Assembly (NCBI RefSeq): GCF_025660475.1
Contig: NZ_JAOUSF010000003.1
Span: forward strand, 682,001-746,000
Source: Perspicuibacillus lycopersici
GTDB taxonomy: Bacteria; Bacillota; Bacilli; Bacillales; Caldibacillaceae
Length of the DNA: 64,000 nucleotides
Reading direction: 5' to 3'
Part shown: piece by piece, positions 54,325-64,000 of the stretch
How the letters are laid out: each line of letters begins with the position of its first letter
Numbering within the stretch: position 1 is the first letter of the stretch
The notes under the pieces: model-generated
The model's input: the letters and a program-made list of their open reading frames with translations, nothing else
Told to the model about the DNA's origin: nothing
Database searches by the model: none
Program-made: the position numbers and the translations under genes

Positions 54325-57075
54325 CTACATTAATTCTTGAAGCTCTTCTAAGTCTTGTTCAGTTAGTAATACATCACGTGGTTTACTACCTTTTGATTCG
54401 GTAATCATTCCTTTGTCTTCCATTAATTCAATTAACCGTGCGGCACGATTATACCCAATTCGGAAGTGTCTTTGTAAACTAGAAGTGGAAATATTCCCTT
54501 GTTGAAAGGCGAATTCGCAAGCCTCTAATAACAGCTCATCAGTTTCAGAAAAATCACTTTTCTTAATTAATTCTTCCTGCTCAAATAAATATTGTGGTTT
54601 ACCCTGTCCGCGAACATGTTCCACTACTTTTTCAATTTCCTCATCGGAAATGAATGGTCCTTGTAAGCGTGTCGGTTTCGAAGTTCCGTTATCTAAAAAC
54701 AGCATATCGCCTTTCCCAAGTAATCGCTCCGCTCCGCTAATATCAATTATTGTACGTGAATCAATTTGCGAAGAAACCGAAAACGCAATTCGTGTCGGTA
54801 CGTTTGCTTTAATCAAGCCAGTAATAACATCAACAGAAGGTCTTTGGGTAGCAATTAATAAGTGAATCCCACAAGCTCGAGCCTTTTGGGCAATTCGGCA
54901 AATGGCTTCTTCAACATCTGCAGGAGCAACCATCATTAAATCAGCTAATTCATCAATGATTATTACAATATATGGAAGCTGATGCTTTCCTTCTACATCT
55001 TTTTCGTTATATTTCCCAATTTCCCGAACTCCAGCTGCTGCAAACAATTCGTATCGTCTTTCCATCTCTTCAACAGCCCATTTTAACGAAGCAGTTGCTG
55101 CTTTTACATCGGTAATTACAGGACTGATTAAGTGTGGAATATCATTGTATGGGGCTAACTCCACCATCTTTGGATCAATTAATAATAATTTCACTTCATC
55201 TGGTCTTGCTTTATATAATAAGCTAACGATAAAGGTGTTAATACAAACACTTTTACCAGAACCTGTTGCACCAGCAATCAATCCATGTGGCATTTTCTTC
55301 AAATCAGTAATGACTGGTTTTCCGGCAATATCTAATCCTAAGGCGACCGTTAATGGAGATTCTGCTTTCGTAAATATATCTTGATCAATTATTTCCCGTA
55401 AATAAACTGGTCTACTCACTTTATTCGGTACTTCTATGCCAATCGTATGCTTACCAGGAATTGGTGCCTCCATACGAATATCTTTAGCAGCTAGACTTAA
55501 TTTTAGGTCATCGGTTAAATTAGTAATTTTATTTACTTTTACACCTAAATCTGGCGAGACCTCGAAACGTGTAACAGTTGGTCCCTCAGATACACTTACC
55601 ACATTTGCACCAACGTTAAAACTGTGTAGTGTATTATTTAAAATTTCAGCCTGACTGTTTAACCAACCTTCATTTGAAGTTCGCTCTATCGGCTGCTCTA
55701 ATAAAGTATGTTCTGCAAATTGATAATTTCGTTGTGCATTTACAAGCAGTGTCTTTTCTTGAGCAGCTATAGTATTTGCTTCAACGGGCATAGCATTATC
55801 CAAAGGAGGTATTATTTGTTCATTTCCAAATATGCTCAGATCCTTTGCATTCATTTCTTTCAGATGCTTGTTTATGGAATCATCCTCACGATTCTCACGA
55901 GACTCTACCCGATTTATAATATCCTGTGGCTTCTCCTCCACTGTAGCCGCTAGTTCTGACAGTGTTCGATTGTTCTTATGTTTTATAGGCACATTATTTT
56001 CCTGAGTCTTACGTTGTAAGCTTTCTCTGTCTTTTTTTAGCATGAGCACATTAAACGGAACATGTTTTCTTTCTCGACGAGGATGAGGTGCTTCTTCTTT
56101 GAAATTACTTTCTTCTACTATTGGTAATGAATCAACTTGCTCCTCCTGCTTTTGTTCGATTTGTTCAGCAACCGCAGGAAGTTCCTCTACTTTTGAATCC
56201 AAAGCAACGGAAGGTAAGTTTGTTTGACGATTTTCCCCATCATCTTGTGGAAGCATTATACTTTCGGGAGATTCCTCAGCTATTGGATTATCGTTTATGT
56301 ACTCTATTTTTGTTACAGCTTCTGTTTCATGTTCTTTTGTATTGGAAAGCATCGAGCTTTGCGTCGTTTCTACTGGTATCTCAAAATCGATAGGAGGAGC
56401 AGTTTCTTCTAGAACACTTGTCCTATTTTCTGTATCGTCCAGGAACGATTCAGTAGATAGCTTTCGCCCCATAATCTCTTGTTCTTTTTTATTTATATTA
56501 CGAAACGCAATATTTTCATAAGCGCTCTCCGGAACAAATACTGTGTTAGGAACTTCTCGCGATTCTTCTCTTTTTGCTTCTGGGGTAAAAGTTGTCAATT
56601 CATATTCGACGATTTCTTTTCTCTGCCGTTTTCGAGGCTTAAATCCATAAATAGGTGACGGAATTTCTGTTGGGCGAAATGGACGTTTCGGTCCTTGCTG
56701 CTTTACAATTTCTTTATTCTTTTCTAGTGAAATAGGAAGTGGTTCTTCCGTTTGCTTGTCTATTTCTTCCACTAGCGGATGGGATAAAGGTTGATCTAGT
56801 CTTTTTTCTCTTCTCTTTTCTAATAATTTATTTATCTCTTGTGCTTCCCCTCGCATATTGTTGTTGCCCCGATGATAGCTCGCATTTGTTCGACTATTCA
56901 TCACTCGTTTTTTTCGTTCTTCTATATCTGTATCCATGGAAATAGAATATTTTCCTTTCGGGTACTGATAGGCAATCCTTGTTTCCATTTCTTTATGACT
57001 CGTATTTTTTGTATTCTCATGTTCTTCTCTTTTCTCATCTTCATTGTGAAAAGAGAACCACTTTTTCCAATCCAT
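54325..57075 (-). CDS. sftA: DNA translocase SftA (YtpT)
   Basis: This 916-residue FtsK/SpoIIIE-type motor has no transmembrane segment, the hallmark of SftA. A long charged, low-complexity N-terminal region (1-430) targets the septum. The motor has Walker [15 protein letters not shown] (about residue 600), [11 protein letters not shown] and [19 protein letters not shown]-terminal gamma winged helix ([16 protein letters not shown]) follows. It clears chromosomes from the closing septum. The start at ATG 57075 is uncertain, since a weak GAGTGG site precedes it and an ATG 11 codons earlier has none. Confidence 0.93.
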   Translation of the reverse strand: MDWKKWFSFHNEDEKREEHENTKNTSHKEMETRIAYQYPKGKYSISMDTDIEERKKRVMNSRTNASYHRGNNNMRGEAQEINKLLEKRREKRLDQPLSHPLVEEIDKQTEEPLPISLEKNKEIVKQQGPKRPFRPTEIPSPIYGFKPRKRQRKEIVEYELTTFTPEAKREESREVPNTVFVPESAYENIAFRNINKKEQEIMGRKLSTESFLDDTENRTSVLEETAPPIDFEIPVETTQSSMLSNTKEHETEAVTKIEYINDNPIAEESPESIMLPQDDGENRQTNLPSVALDSKVEELPAVAEQIEQKQEEQVDSLPIVEESNFKEEAPHPRRERKHVPFNVLMLKKDRESLQRKTQENNVPIKHKNNRTLSELAATVEEKPQDIINRVESRENREDDSINKHLKEMNAKDLSIFGNEQIIPPLDNAMPVEANTIAAQEKTLLVNAQRNYQFAEHTLLEQPIERTSNEGWLNSQAEILNNTLHSFNVGANVVSVSEGPTVTRFEVSPDLGVKVNKITNLTDDLKLSLAAKDIRMEAPIPGKHTIGIEVPNKVSRPVYLREIIDQDIFTKAESPLTVALGLDIAGKPVITDLKKMPHGLIAGATGSGKSVCINTFIVSLLYKARPDEVKLLLIDPKMVELAPYNDIPHLISPVITDVKAATASLKWAVEEMERRYELFAAAGVREIGKYNEKDVEGKHQLPYIVIIIDELADLMMVAPADVEEAICRIAQKARACGIHLLIATQRPSVDVITGLIKANVPTRIAFSVSSQIDSRTIIDISGAERLLGKGDMLFLDNGTSKPTRLQGPFISDEEIEKVVEHVRGQGKPQYLFEQEELIKKSDFSETDELLLEACEFAFQQGNISTSSLQRHFRIGYNRAARLIELMEDKGMITESKGSKPRDVLLTEQDLEELQELM

Positions 57076-57150
57076 ATAATTACCACTCTTTCTATCCTCA
57101 AAAAACATGTATCATTATTTTACTATAAATACATGTAAAGAAAAATAAGC

Positions 57151-57178
57151 AAAAAAGAACCTCGCATAAAAGCGAGGC
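57151..57178 (-). terminator. Terminator after ytpR
   Basis: CCTCGC and GCGAGG with a TTTTAT loop, followed by TTCTTTTTT on the minus strand, separate ytpR from sftA. Confidence 0.8.
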
Positions 57179-57227
57179 TGTTATACATTTTGTATGATAT
57201 TAAGCAAAACAAATTGGTTCATATAGG

Positions 57228-57836
57228 CTAAAATTGAAAGGGCTGACCTATCGGAGCATCGTCTGCTAGTACTAAAATACCTTTAACTTGTGGAGCATTT
57301 GGTAATTCTAATTCTCGAGCAGAGCAAAGCATTCCGCTAGATGCCACCCCTCTTAACTCTGCAGGTTTAATTACTAATCCACTTGGCATAACAGCACCAA
57401 TTTTAGCTACGACAACCTTTTGCCCTGCCTCCACATTTGGAGCGCCGCAAACGATTTGCAATGTTTCGGCACCGATATCGACTTTACATACACTTAATTT
57501 ATCCGCATTTGGATGCTTTTCTTTTTCCTTTACAAGTCCAACAACAAATTTAGGTGATAAATCTGCCACTAATTTTTCTGTAAAATCATTGGCTTGTAAA
57601 ACGGTATTAATTTGCTCTACTAGTTCTTCACTTAATTCAACTTGGCCATTAACATTCCCTAATTCCACATACTTGCTTGCTTGAAACAGATTATAACCTA
57701 CCGTTTCCTTTGTTTGCTCATGGAATATCCGGACAACATCCCCGTGTTTTTCATGTGAAATGCTTTCTTGATCAGCAGAAGCTATGTTGATTAGCAATGT
57801 ATCGCCAACGCCTTCTTTATTGTAAAATATATTCAT
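57228..57836 (-). CDS. ytpR: YtpR: tRNA-binding-domain protein
   Basis: This 202-residue protein has an N-terminal DUF4479 region and a C-terminal OB-fold tRNA-binding domain ([20 protein letters not shown], from about residue 96; [18 protein letters not shown]). The domain resembles that of PheT and MetG. It probably binds structured RNA; its role is unknown. AAGGAG precedes the ATG, 4 bp after ytpQ, and ytpP is upstream, forming ytpP-ytpQ-ytpR. Confidence 0.93.
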   Translation of the reverse strand: MNIFYNKEGVGDTLLINIASADQESISHEKHGDVVRIFHEQTKETVGYNLFQASKYVELGNVNGQVELSEELVEQINTVLQANDFTEKLVADLSPKFVVGLVKEKEKHPNADKLSVCKVDIGAETLQIVCGAPNVEAGQKVVVAKIGAVMPSGLVIKPAELRGVASSGMLCSARELELPNAPQVKGILVLADDAPIGQPFQF

Positions 57837-57840
57837 TTGT

Positions 57841-58650
57841 TTACTCCTTCCTGGAAGGTCTATTTTTTGCCAATATAAAAATCGGCTCTAATTTGCCATT
57901 TTCGTAATAAAATGATAGAGAAGTAATCGGAACATGTCCGTTTGTAAAAAAGCTCATACTCATTTGTGCTAATATATCATATCCCGTTTGGTTTTTTACA
58001 TCTGCAAAAATTAATACATCCTGATGTGGGATTGAAATTGCTAATGTACCTTCTACTTTCTCTTTCATTTCATTTAAAAATGACTCATTTAAAATACGAC
58101 TTGCGTCATAACCGTCATTCGTATTCAAGAAATAAAAATCATTTTCACTTACTGTATCTTTTTTTAACGGGCAAGGTAGGGAGCGAACATTAAACCTAGC
58201 CATCTCCCGTATTTCTTGTGCATCCCATTTTTCCTTTTCTAGCATTTTTTCATCAATTAATCGAAAGGTGTTTCCTAAATCTACTGCATAATAAATTCTA
58301 GTTTCTGCCGTATGTTCATCGATTAATAATTTTCCTCCAGCTTCTGTTTTTTTCGGAAAGGAGGTCGAACGAATGACAGGAAAAATTTTATTTTCCTTAC
58401 CAGCTAGTGTTTGCGTTCCATTCATTGCTTTCAATGCTTCTTCTACGTAATAAATTACTTCTTCAATGGCAGCATCCTTTTGATTTTCCCATTTGGCGAT
58501 AACTGGTGGTAAGGAAACTGTTAGTCCTTTTTTCGATTGCTTATCTTCAATTCGTAAGCTCTCTTTTTCCCGGTCAAATACAAGATTTCGATCATCCTGC
58601 TCGAGTCGTTCCTCCAGAAGCTTTCTTAACTTTGTAACTGTCATTTTCAC
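57841..58650 (-). CDS. ytpQ: YtpQ: DUF1444 protein
   Basis: This 269-residue cytosolic DUF1444 protein begins [16 protein letters not shown] and contains [14 protein letters not shown] and [10 protein letters not shown]. Its function is unknown. GTG 58650 is used because the family begins MKMT; the Shine-Dalgarno is weak (GTGGTG). It is between ytpP (36 bp upstream) and ytpR (4 bp downstream) in one unit. Confidence 0.88.
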   Translation of the reverse strand: MKMTVTKLRKLLEERLEQDDRNLVFDREKESLRIEDKQSKKGLTVSLPPVIAKWENQKDAAIEEVIYYVEEALKAMNGTQTLAGKENKIFPVIRSTSFPKKTEAGGKLLIDEHTAETRIYYAVDLGNTFRLIDEKMLEKEKWDAQEIREMARFNVRSLPCPLKKDTVSENDFYFLNTNDGYDASRILNESFLNEMKEKVEGTLAISIPHQDVLIFADVKNQTGYDILAQMSMSFFTNGHVPITSLSFYYENGKLEPIFILAKNRPSRKE

Positions 58651-58686
58651 TAGAATTCACCACTTTTTTCTCTGACATACTGAAGC

Positions 58687-59007
58687 TTATTGAATTTCTA
58701 AATCGTTCAAGAAGCTTTCGATTTCTTCTTGTGTCTTACGGTCTTTGCTAACAAACCGGCCAACTTCTTTTCCATTTTGGAATGCAACAAAGCTAGGGAT
58801 TCCGAAAATAGATAAATCCGCACATAAATCGATGAATTGATCTCGGTCCACTTTAATAAAATTCATTTGGTTAAATTTCGCTTCTACTTCTGGCATAAAT
58901 GGTTCCATAAAGCGACAATCGGAGCACCAGTTTGCACTAAATACAAACACAGTGATTCCTTCATTTTTTAATGTTTCAAATTGTTCCATTGATGTTAGTT
59001 GTTCCAC
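58687..59007 (-). CDS. ytpP: YtpP: thioredoxin-like protein
   Basis: This 106-residue thioredoxin-fold protein has the active site WCSDC (Cys28 and Cys31) instead of WCGPC and the cis-proline in FGIPSFVAF. It is likely a thiol-disulfide reductant with altered redox potential. GTG 59007 has GGAGGG 7 nt upstream, and a TTG five codons earlier overlaps that site. It heads the ytpP-Q-R operon. Confidence 0.92.
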   Translation of the reverse strand: MEQLTSMEQFETLKNEGITVFVFSANWCSDCRFMEPFMPEVEAKFNQMNFIKVDRDQFIDLCADLSIFGIPSFVAFQNGKEVGRFVSKDRKTQEEIESFLNDLEIQ

Positions 59008-59262
59008 AATAAATCCCTCCAAAATATATTATTTGAATAATAGTCAGTACTTTCGTTTCGTCTATTTCATATAGGCTGTTATTTAATACAAGACAAAAGG
59101 GAGTTCAAATAAGCTTCCCTTTACTGATACTATACTGATAGTAACAAACGTTTCCTTGAGTTTCCACAGAAACGAATTAATATATTAAAGATAGAGTTTT
59201 CCTATAGTTTTAACCTGACGCAATATTAGAAATTCTCTCGAACTTAGTTTTTATCTCCAAAA

Positions 59263-59308
59263 GAAAGGGATGTGTCCTAGGTAATTACTACTAAGAGACA
59301 TCCCTTTC
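59263..59308 (-). terminator. Terminator after the lipoprotein gene
   Basis: GAAAGGGATGTgTC and GAgACATCCCTTTC form a long stem with an 18-nt loop, followed by TTTTGG on the minus strand. Nothing else is visible in the 59008-59354 gap. Confidence 0.7.
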
Positions 59309-59354
59309 CTAATGATAATTTATTGTTTAAGTCGAATACATTGCATTAGCTAGA

Positions 59355-59876
59355 TTACTCTGCCTTGTCAAATTCAATCGAAGAAACGATTTCCATCATT
59401 AGCTTTGCTTCATGTGCAATGTTTGCGGCATCTGTTTCGGTTGTTAATTTCGTTCCACCGATTCCGACCGTTAACTCGTATAAATCTTCACTTACATCAT
59501 TAATAATAATGAATCCAAATCTATTATCCTTTTCAAAGGTTTCTTTGAGACGGATATTTTCGGTACTGTTTAAGGTGGTTTCATAAATTACCTTACTAGA
59601 TTCATTTTCGTTCGGATTAATAAATAATAAGTAAAGCTTGGATCCATTGCTTAATACAATATTGTTCGGATCCGATTCGTCAACATCCATACCTGATGGC
59701 AGGTATACTGAAAAATTTTCGATAGAATTATTTGGATTGATATTATTCGCTTCAAACGCTTCTACTGCATTTTCCTTTGCTTTATCTTGTTCCTCTGAAA
59801 TAGTGGCAGAACAAGCGGTCAATATTAGTAATAGTAATAGTACAAGTAAATAAATAGTATTTTTTGTTTTAAACAT
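59355..59876 (-). CDS. Predicted lipoprotein, function unknown
   Basis: This 173-residue protein starts with a lysine-containing signal, a leucine-rich hydrophobic stretch and the lipobox LILTAC, so it should be lipidated on the outer face of the membrane. The mature part is acidic and contains VYLPSGMDVDESDPNNIVL and FGFIIINDVSEDLYELTVGIGG, read in pieces. No known family is recognised. ATG 59876 is chosen with GAGAGGG upstream. It is a single-gene unit with a terminator. Confidence 0.75.
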   Translation of the reverse strand: MFKTKNTIYLLVLLLLLILTACSATISEEQDKAKENAVEAFEANNINPNNSIENFSVYLPSGMDVDESDPNNIVLSNGSKLYLLFINPNENESSKVIYETTLNSTENIRLKETFEKDNRFGFIIINDVSEDLYELTVGIGGTKLTTETDAANIAHEAKLMMEIVSSIEFDKAE

Positions 59877-60070
59877 AACATCTACCCTCTCTTTCTCCAC
59901 CTTAGAGGATAAGCACCATTTCCATAATACATTCTATTAAGCAATAGTAGCAAGTAAAAATTAAATTTTCTTAACATCATTTTACTATTATTTTTGCATA
60001 ACAAACCAACATTCGAAAATGATATCCCGTAGGTCTTGGTGCTTTCGTTTCGCACGCTTATTCATTATTA

Positions 60071-60589
60071 TTAGCTATTTGTTATTTGATATTCGAATTG
60101 TCCCTTTAAAGATTGTACTACTTGGGTAAACATCAATATTCGGTTAATTTGTCCATTCGTAAATATACCGATTGCCCCATCATGGAAACGAATATTTTCT
60201 TTTTGACAAAAATCATCCATCACTGGTCCTAGTTCTTCTCCATTACGTAAACGGGTACTAATTTCTTCAGGCAAAATAATTCTTGCCCCGCCAGCAATAA
60301 TCGGAGCTTTTGAATTATCTGCTTGAACGAGTGCACCCCAATTACAAAGCATTAACCCAAAAGAGGTTTCCGTAACACCACCCTCTAAGCCAATACCGAT
60401 ATCCCCTCCAACCTCAAGCAACGCATTATTGGCACGATTGATTGCACCAGTAATCGTTTCCTCGTCGGAAAATGGTTGCTCACTGACATTGGATGCAACC
60501 TTACATTCGAAAATGGAATCTGTTAATGAAAAGACATTTTGAATCGCTTGCAGTTTTGCTTCATTTGTTGTACCAACAGCAATTTTCAT
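60071..60589 (-). CDS. DUF84-family inosine/xanthosine triphosphatase (YjjX-like)
   Basis: This 172-residue protein starts MKIAVGTTNEAKLQAIQNVF and contains FSDEETITGAINRANNAL and DIGIGLEGGV, the hallmark of the DUF84/YjjX house-cleaning NTPases that hydrolyse ITP or XTP. AGAGGAAG precedes the ATG. It lies 127 bp downstream of the M42 peptidase on the same strand. The substrate is inferred from the family only. Confidence 0.85.
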   Translation of the reverse strand: MKIAVGTTNEAKLQAIQNVFSLTDSIFECKVASNVSEQPFSDEETITGAINRANNALLEVGGDIGIGLEGGVTETSFGLMLCNWGALVQADNSKAPIIAGGARIILPEEISTRLRNGEELGPVMDDFCQKENIRFHDGAIGIFTNGQINRILMFTQVVQSLKGQFEYQITNS

Positions 60590-60663
60590 ATTACTTCCTC
60601 TTTCATTCTTTTATCTTTCTACAATCCGTGGATAACATTATATGGTGCATATAATCTCTCATA

Positions 60664-60690
60664 ACAAAAGCAATCAGATACACCGATTGC
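60664..60690 (-). terminator. Terminator after the M42 peptidase
   Basis: GCAATC and GATTGC with a 9-nt loop are followed by TTTTGTT on the minus strand. A modest stem. Confidence 0.5.
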
Positions 60691-60715
60691 CTCTGCATAT
60701 GTCTATATATTTTTA

Positions 60716-61789
60716 TTAACCATTTTGTTTTATGGAATCTACGGTTGTTTGATCACATGATTTTACTAATTTCACTAATAATTCTTTCGCTGCTGCGTAA
60801 TCATCCACATGAACAATCGATGCAGCTGTATGAATATAGCGAGAGCAAATACCGATTACTGCACTAGGTACACCTTCATTTGCTAGGTGAACTTGACCTG
60901 CATCTGTACCACCTTGTGAAATGAAGTATTGATAGTTAATATTGTTGGTTTCGGCAGTATCTAGAATAAATTCACGCATACCTCTGTGAGTAATCATGGA
61001 ACGATCATAAATTCTTAGTAGCGCACCTTTACCAAGATGACCAAATTCATTTTTATTTCCAGTCGTATCATTTGCAGGACTTGCATCTAATGCAAAGAAA
61101 ATATCTGGTTTAATCATGTAAGCAGAAGTTCTTGCCCCACGTAAGCCAACCTCTTCTTGAACAGTAGCTCCAGAATATAATGTATTTGGAAGTGTTTCAC
61201 CTTGTAATTCTTTTAGTAACTCGATGGAAAGACCACAGCCATAACGGTTATCCCAAGACTTCGCCATAATTTTTTTCGGGTTGGCAAGAGGGGTAAATGG
61301 ACAAACAGGTACAACTTGTTGCCCTGGTTTGATACCGATTTTTTGTGCATCTGCTTTATCATCTGCTCCAATATCAATTAACATATTTTTAATGTCCATC
61401 GGCCGTTTTCTTGTCTCTTCATCCAATAAATGTGGCGGAATGGATGAAATGACTCCATAAATTGGTCCGTTATCTGTAATAATTTGTACTCTTTGTGCTA
61501 AAAGAACTTGATTCCACCAGCCACCTAATGGTTGAAAACGAAGTAAACCTGCTTCGGTAATGGAGGTTACCATAAATCCAACTTCATCCATATGTCCTGC
61601 AACCATTACAGTCGGACCATTTTCAGATCCACGTTTTACTCCAAAAACACTACCTAATCCATCTTGTATGACTTCATCTGCATATTTACTAAGCTGTTCT
61701 TTCATAAACTTACGAACTAAATGCTCATTACCAGAAGCTCCAGGTAATTCCGTTAGCGTCTTAAACAACTCTAAAGTTTCTTGATTCAC
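60716..61789 (-). CDS. ytoP: M42-family aminopeptidase YtoP
   Basis: This 357-residue dinuclear metallo-aminopeptidase (PepA/FrvX-like) has [12 protein letters not shown] (about residue 66, first ligand), [12 protein letters not shown] (about 180), [11 protein letters not shown] with the catalytic glutamates (about 214) and [10 protein letters not shown]. It likely trims peptides as a dodecamer. GTG 61789 is preceded by AGAGGG. It is divergent from ytzB, as in B. subtilis. Confidence 0.93.
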   Translation of the reverse strand: MNQETLELFKTLTELPGASGNEHLVRKFMKEQLSKYADEVIQDGLGSVFGVKRGSENGPTVMVAGHMDEVGFMVTSITEAGLLRFQPLGGWWNQVLLAQRVQIITDNGPIYGVISSIPPHLLDEETRKRPMDIKNMLIDIGADDKADAQKIGIKPGQQVVPVCPFTPLANPKKIMAKSWDNRYGCGLSIELLKELQGETLPNTLYSGATVQEEVGLRGARTSAYMIKPDIFFALDASPANDTTGNKNEFGHLGKGALLRIYDRSMITHRGMREFILDTAETNNINYQYFISQGGTDAGQVHLANEGVPSAVIGICSRYIHTAASIVHVDDYAAAKELLVKLVKSCDQTTVDSIKQNG

Positions 61790-61986
61790 GCGATTCCCTC
61801 TTTTCCTTTAGATATCCGAAATAGTATGTACATTTTTTATTTTACAGAACTTTTGTCAACTTCGCTAGATAAAATCGTATGAACTTACGCATCAATCCAT
61901 ATATACCTGCCAGGAAATTTGATTAACTAATCATTGTATTTTAAAACTGTAATGAATTTGCTATACTCGAACGAGGAGGGATTTTT

Positions 61987-62298
61987 ATGAAGTTTAAAGG
62001 TCTTATTATCGGTGTTGCAGCAGGTGTTGCAGCTAGCTTATTAACAAAGTCTATAGTTGCAAGGAACCATCTATTTTCATCCGAAGAAGTTTTACAAAAT
62101 ATGAAAAATATGTTAAAAGATAATGGAAAAATTATTGGATCTTGGATTATGACTAAACCAGAAACACTCGAAAAAAATGCTTCCGCTTATCAAGTTTACC
62201 GAGGCGGTATTACACGAGAAGATGAAAACAGACAAACCGATTATGAGTTTGTAATAGATGCAAAATCAGGCAGTATTCTAGAGCTCTCAGAAGTTTAA
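61987..62298 (+). CDS. ytzB: YtzB: PepSY-domain protein
   Basis: This 103-residue protein has an N-terminal glycine/alanine-rich hydrophobic segment (GLIIGVAAGVAASLL) that is a membrane anchor or signal. A PepSY-type domain ends YEFVIDAKSGSILELSEV. PepSY domains are thought to restrain proteases in the envelope. GAGGAGGG precedes the ATG. It is the only plus-strand gene in the last 10 kb. Confidence 0.88.
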   Translation: MKFKGLIIGVAAGVAASLLTKSIVARNHLFSSEEVLQNMKNMLKDNGKIIGSWIMTKPETLEKNASAYQVYRGGITREDENRQTDYEFVIDAKSGSILELSEV

Positions 62299-62332
62299 AC
62301 AATTTTGACGACAATTATCCAATCAGCATAAA

Positions 62333-62387
62333 ACTCCCCTAAAATGCTACTGTATTTTCCCTATTCATAGCTGTACTTAAGGGGAGT
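62333..62387. terminator. Weak terminator-like hairpin between ytzB and ytnP
   Basis: ACTCCCCT and AGGGGAGT form an 8-bp stem but with a 39-nt loop and no long T run. Its function is doubtful. Confidence 0.35.
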
Positions 62388-62406
62388 ATTGTAAAGGATA
62401 ACATGA

Positions 62407-63249
62407 TTATTTTCGTATCGCTATTGATTCGGTAATTCTCCCAGCTTGATCCCATTTTAACGCTCGATATACTGCATCATGATAAAATGTTATCCAAGCA
62501 TTTTTATTAACGGCAAACGGAATCCACTTTTGTTTTTCCGCAATAGATTTCATTGGATAGTCATCATATGCCATGACCCATAATGGATTTTGATGTGCAT
62601 GGGTTGGTAGTAAATCGGCTAAATGAACAGCCATTTCTCCTTCTGATTCGATAATAACAATAGCATGTCCATCACTATGTCCACCGGTGTGAACCATTCG
62701 GATGCCAGGATAAATGTCGATTTCCTCCTCAAATGGAATGACGTGTTCTTCGATTCCTTGCCAATTTCTTACCCAATAAGTACTTTTTGATCGAATATTT
62801 GGATTTCGCATTTCATCCCATTCAATTTTGGAGCAATAGATTTTTGCATTAGGGAATGTTGCAACATATGTATCATCCTGCGGAGTCGTTAAACCACTGA
62901 CATGATCAAAATGTAAATGTGTCATTATGATTCCATCAATATCTTCCACAGTTAAATTTAATTCACGAAGCGATTCATGAATTTTTGATTCAGCTGTTAC
63001 GCCATAATTGCGTTTTTCCTTTTCCAATAACTTTCCATTCCCAATTCCTGCTTCAATAAGAAACCGTTTACCATTTACTTCGATTAAAATCGGATCTGTT
63101 CGAAGCTCAATCTGGTTTCTATCATTTACTTCATATTTTTTTGTCCATAATGGTTTCGGTACTACACCAAACATTGCACCACCATCTAAATGTGTGACCC
63201 CACCATTTAACCACGTCAATTTAATTTTCCCTATTTGTAAAGATTCCAA
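62407..63249 (-). CDS. ytnP: YtnP-like metallo-beta-lactamase-fold lactonase
   Basis: This 280-residue hydrolase starts at TTG 63249 ([17 protein letters not shown]), preceded by GGAGGGG at about 9 nt; the longer frame upstream has no family similarity. Metal ligands lie in [10 protein letters not shown] (about residue 115), HTGGHSDGH (about 190) and the AHQNP region. B. subtilis YtnP degrades acyl-homoserine and gamma-butyrolactone signals and quenches Streptomyces development. Confidence 0.9.
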   Translation of the reverse strand: MESLQIGKIKLTWLNGGVTHLDGGAMFGVVPKPLWTKKYEVNDRNQIELRTDPILIEVNGKRFLIEAGIGNGKLLEKEKRNYGVTAESKIHESLRELNLTVEDIDGIIMTHLHFDHVSGLTTPQDDTYVATFPNAKIYCSKIEWDEMRNPNIRSKSTYWVRNWQGIEEHVIPFEEEIDIYPGIRMVHTGGHSDGHAIVIIESEGEMAVHLADLLPTHAHQNPLWVMAYDDYPMKSIAEKQKWIPFAVNKNAWITFYHDAVYRALKWDQAGRITESIAIRK

Positions 63250-63430
63250 GTGCTCTTCCCCTCCATTGTAGTAAAATAATATATCTAAAGGATTCATTCC
63301 TTTACTAAAAATATTGTGCATCGTTTATTTTCTTCTCTTTACATAAAAATTCCTGCAATATATGCAAATTTATAAAGTTAATTGAATACCTCCTACTCTA
63401 ATAGCTATATCTAGTAGCAAATACATAAAG

Positions 63431-63460
63431 AAAGAATACCTCTACTAAAAGGTATTCTTC
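63431..63460 (-). terminator. Terminator after the YitT-family gene
   Basis: AAAGAATACC and GGTATTCTT form a perfect stem with T/A tails, 15 bp past the stop. Confidence 0.7.
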
Positions 63461-63474
63461 TGTATGTGTTCGTA

Positions 63475-64000
63475 TTAGTGAATATTTTTTTTCTTGAATT
63501 GCCCGCCTTTAACGTCACTAACATCTGAGGTAGCAAGGAAGGCACCGGGATCAAAGTGATGGACGATAGCTCGTAATTTCGCTTCTTCTAGCCGAGTGAT
63601 AACGCAATAAATGACCTTTTTCTTTTCGCCACTATATGCACCCTCTCCAGCCAAATAAGTAACCGTTCGACCCAATCTACTTAATAGCGCATCGCCAATG
63701 CTTTGATAATGATCGCTAATAATTAAAACAGCCTTCGACTCATTTAAACCAACGATTACGATATCAATCATTTTAAATGCAATAAAATATGCAATAAGTG
63801 AATAAAATGTACTGTTAATATTAAATACAAATGCTGCACTTCCGAGAATGAACAAATTGAAGAACATTACGATTTGTCCAACCGAAAAAGAGCTTTTACT
63901 ACTAATTAAAGTTGCTAATATTTCGGTACCGTCTAATGCACCATTATTTCTTAAAACAATCCCTACCCCAACACCGAGTACGACTCCTCCGAACACTGCT
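63475..64000 (-). CDS. YitT/DUF2179-family membrane protein, C-terminal part (cut by window edge)
   Basis: The 175 visible residues contain transmembrane helices (VVLGVGVGIVLRNNGALDGTEI signature in pieces, then about 40-60 and 62-82). They are followed by a soluble DUF2179 domain (KKVIYCVITRLEEAKLRAIV, ending in a polar GGQFKKKNIH tail). This is the YitT-family layout. The N-terminal helices lie outside the window. Substrate and role are unknown; the C-terminal domain is suspected to sense a ligand. Confidence 0.85.
   Translation of the reverse strand, partial: AVFGGVVLGVGVGIVLRNNGALDGTEILATLISSKSSFSVGQIVMFFNLFILGSAAFVFNINSTFYSLIAYFIAFKMIDIVIVGLNESKAVLIISDHYQSIGDALLSRLGRTVTYLAGEGAYSGEKKKVIYCVITRLEEAKLRAIVHHFDPGAFLATSDVSDVKGGQFKKKNIH

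Overview
The window is a low-GC Gram-positive chromosome segment from an endospore-forming member of the Bacillaceae or a close relative. Strong AGGAGG-type ribosome binding sites, many U-rich intrinsic terminators, SigE-, SigF- and SigG-type promoters and sporulation genes (ytrH/ytrI, gerW-like ytfJ, an alpha/beta SASP) support this. Gene order closely follows the malic enzyme-dnaE to ytnP stretch of Bacillus subtilis, so most of the window is core chromosome. I see no CRISPR array, IS element, prophage, rRNA or tRNA gene. The species cannot be named from the sequence alone.

Layout. 1-7.9 kb: malic enzyme (cut by the left edge), dnaE, the sporulation pair ytrH-ytrI, nrnA, ytpI and ytoI. 8-12.5 kb: small membrane protein, ytkL, an M24 dipeptidase, ald and a universal stress protein. 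12.7-15 kb: an accessory patch with a TetR regulator that looks leaderless, a small zinc-ribbon protein and an EcsC-family protein. 15-23.6 kb: ackA, ytxK, tpx, ytfI-ytfJ, a ytcJ-like amidohydrolase/sppA/yteJ operon and an SASP gene. 23.8-32.7 kb: thiI with its cysteine desulfurase, ezrA, refZ, ytsP, dgcP and rpsD with a structured leader. 32.7-35.6 kb: the membrane-fluidity system des-desK-desR, inserted between rpsD and tyrS. 35.8-45.5 kb: tyrS with a T-box, a class A PBP, acsA facing acuA-(acuB remnant)-acuC, and ccpA. 45.9-48.8 kb: Rieske/FAD oxidoreductase, ytxJ, ytxH, ytxG. 49-52.7 kb: a MutS2-like ATPase behind a complex leader, and an M29 aminopeptidase. 52.7-64 kb: murC, sftA, ytpR, ytpQ, ytpP, a lipoprotein, a DUF84 NTPase, an M42 peptidase, ytzB, ytnP and a YitT-family protein (cut by the right edge).

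How the genes work together. Carbon overflow and acetate/pyruvate control is a recurring theme: ackA, acsA-acuA-acuC, ald, malic enzyme and ccpA itself lie here. Two convincing cre sites for CcpA are visible. One sits about 56 bp upstream of the ackA start (activator geometry), and one lies on the -35 box of ald (repressor geometry). Other groups cover sulfur transfer to tRNA (thiI + desulfurase), envelope and division (PBP, MurC, EzrA, SftA, RefZ), thiol redox (tpx, ytxJ, ytpP, ytsP) and sporulation.

The most unusual element is the leader of the MutS2-like gene (49,042-49,406). It has a SigA-type promoter and a 7-codon upstream ORF with an ideal Shine-Dalgarno. It also holds three mutually exclusive helices: start-codon region with anti-antiterminator, antiterminator, and terminator. 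This is the architecture of ribosome-stalling attenuators that control antibiotic-inducible ribosome-protection genes. The downstream protein keeps the MutS2 ATPase and a KOW-like segment but lacks the Smr nuclease domain. I infer an inducible ribosome-rescue or resistance factor.
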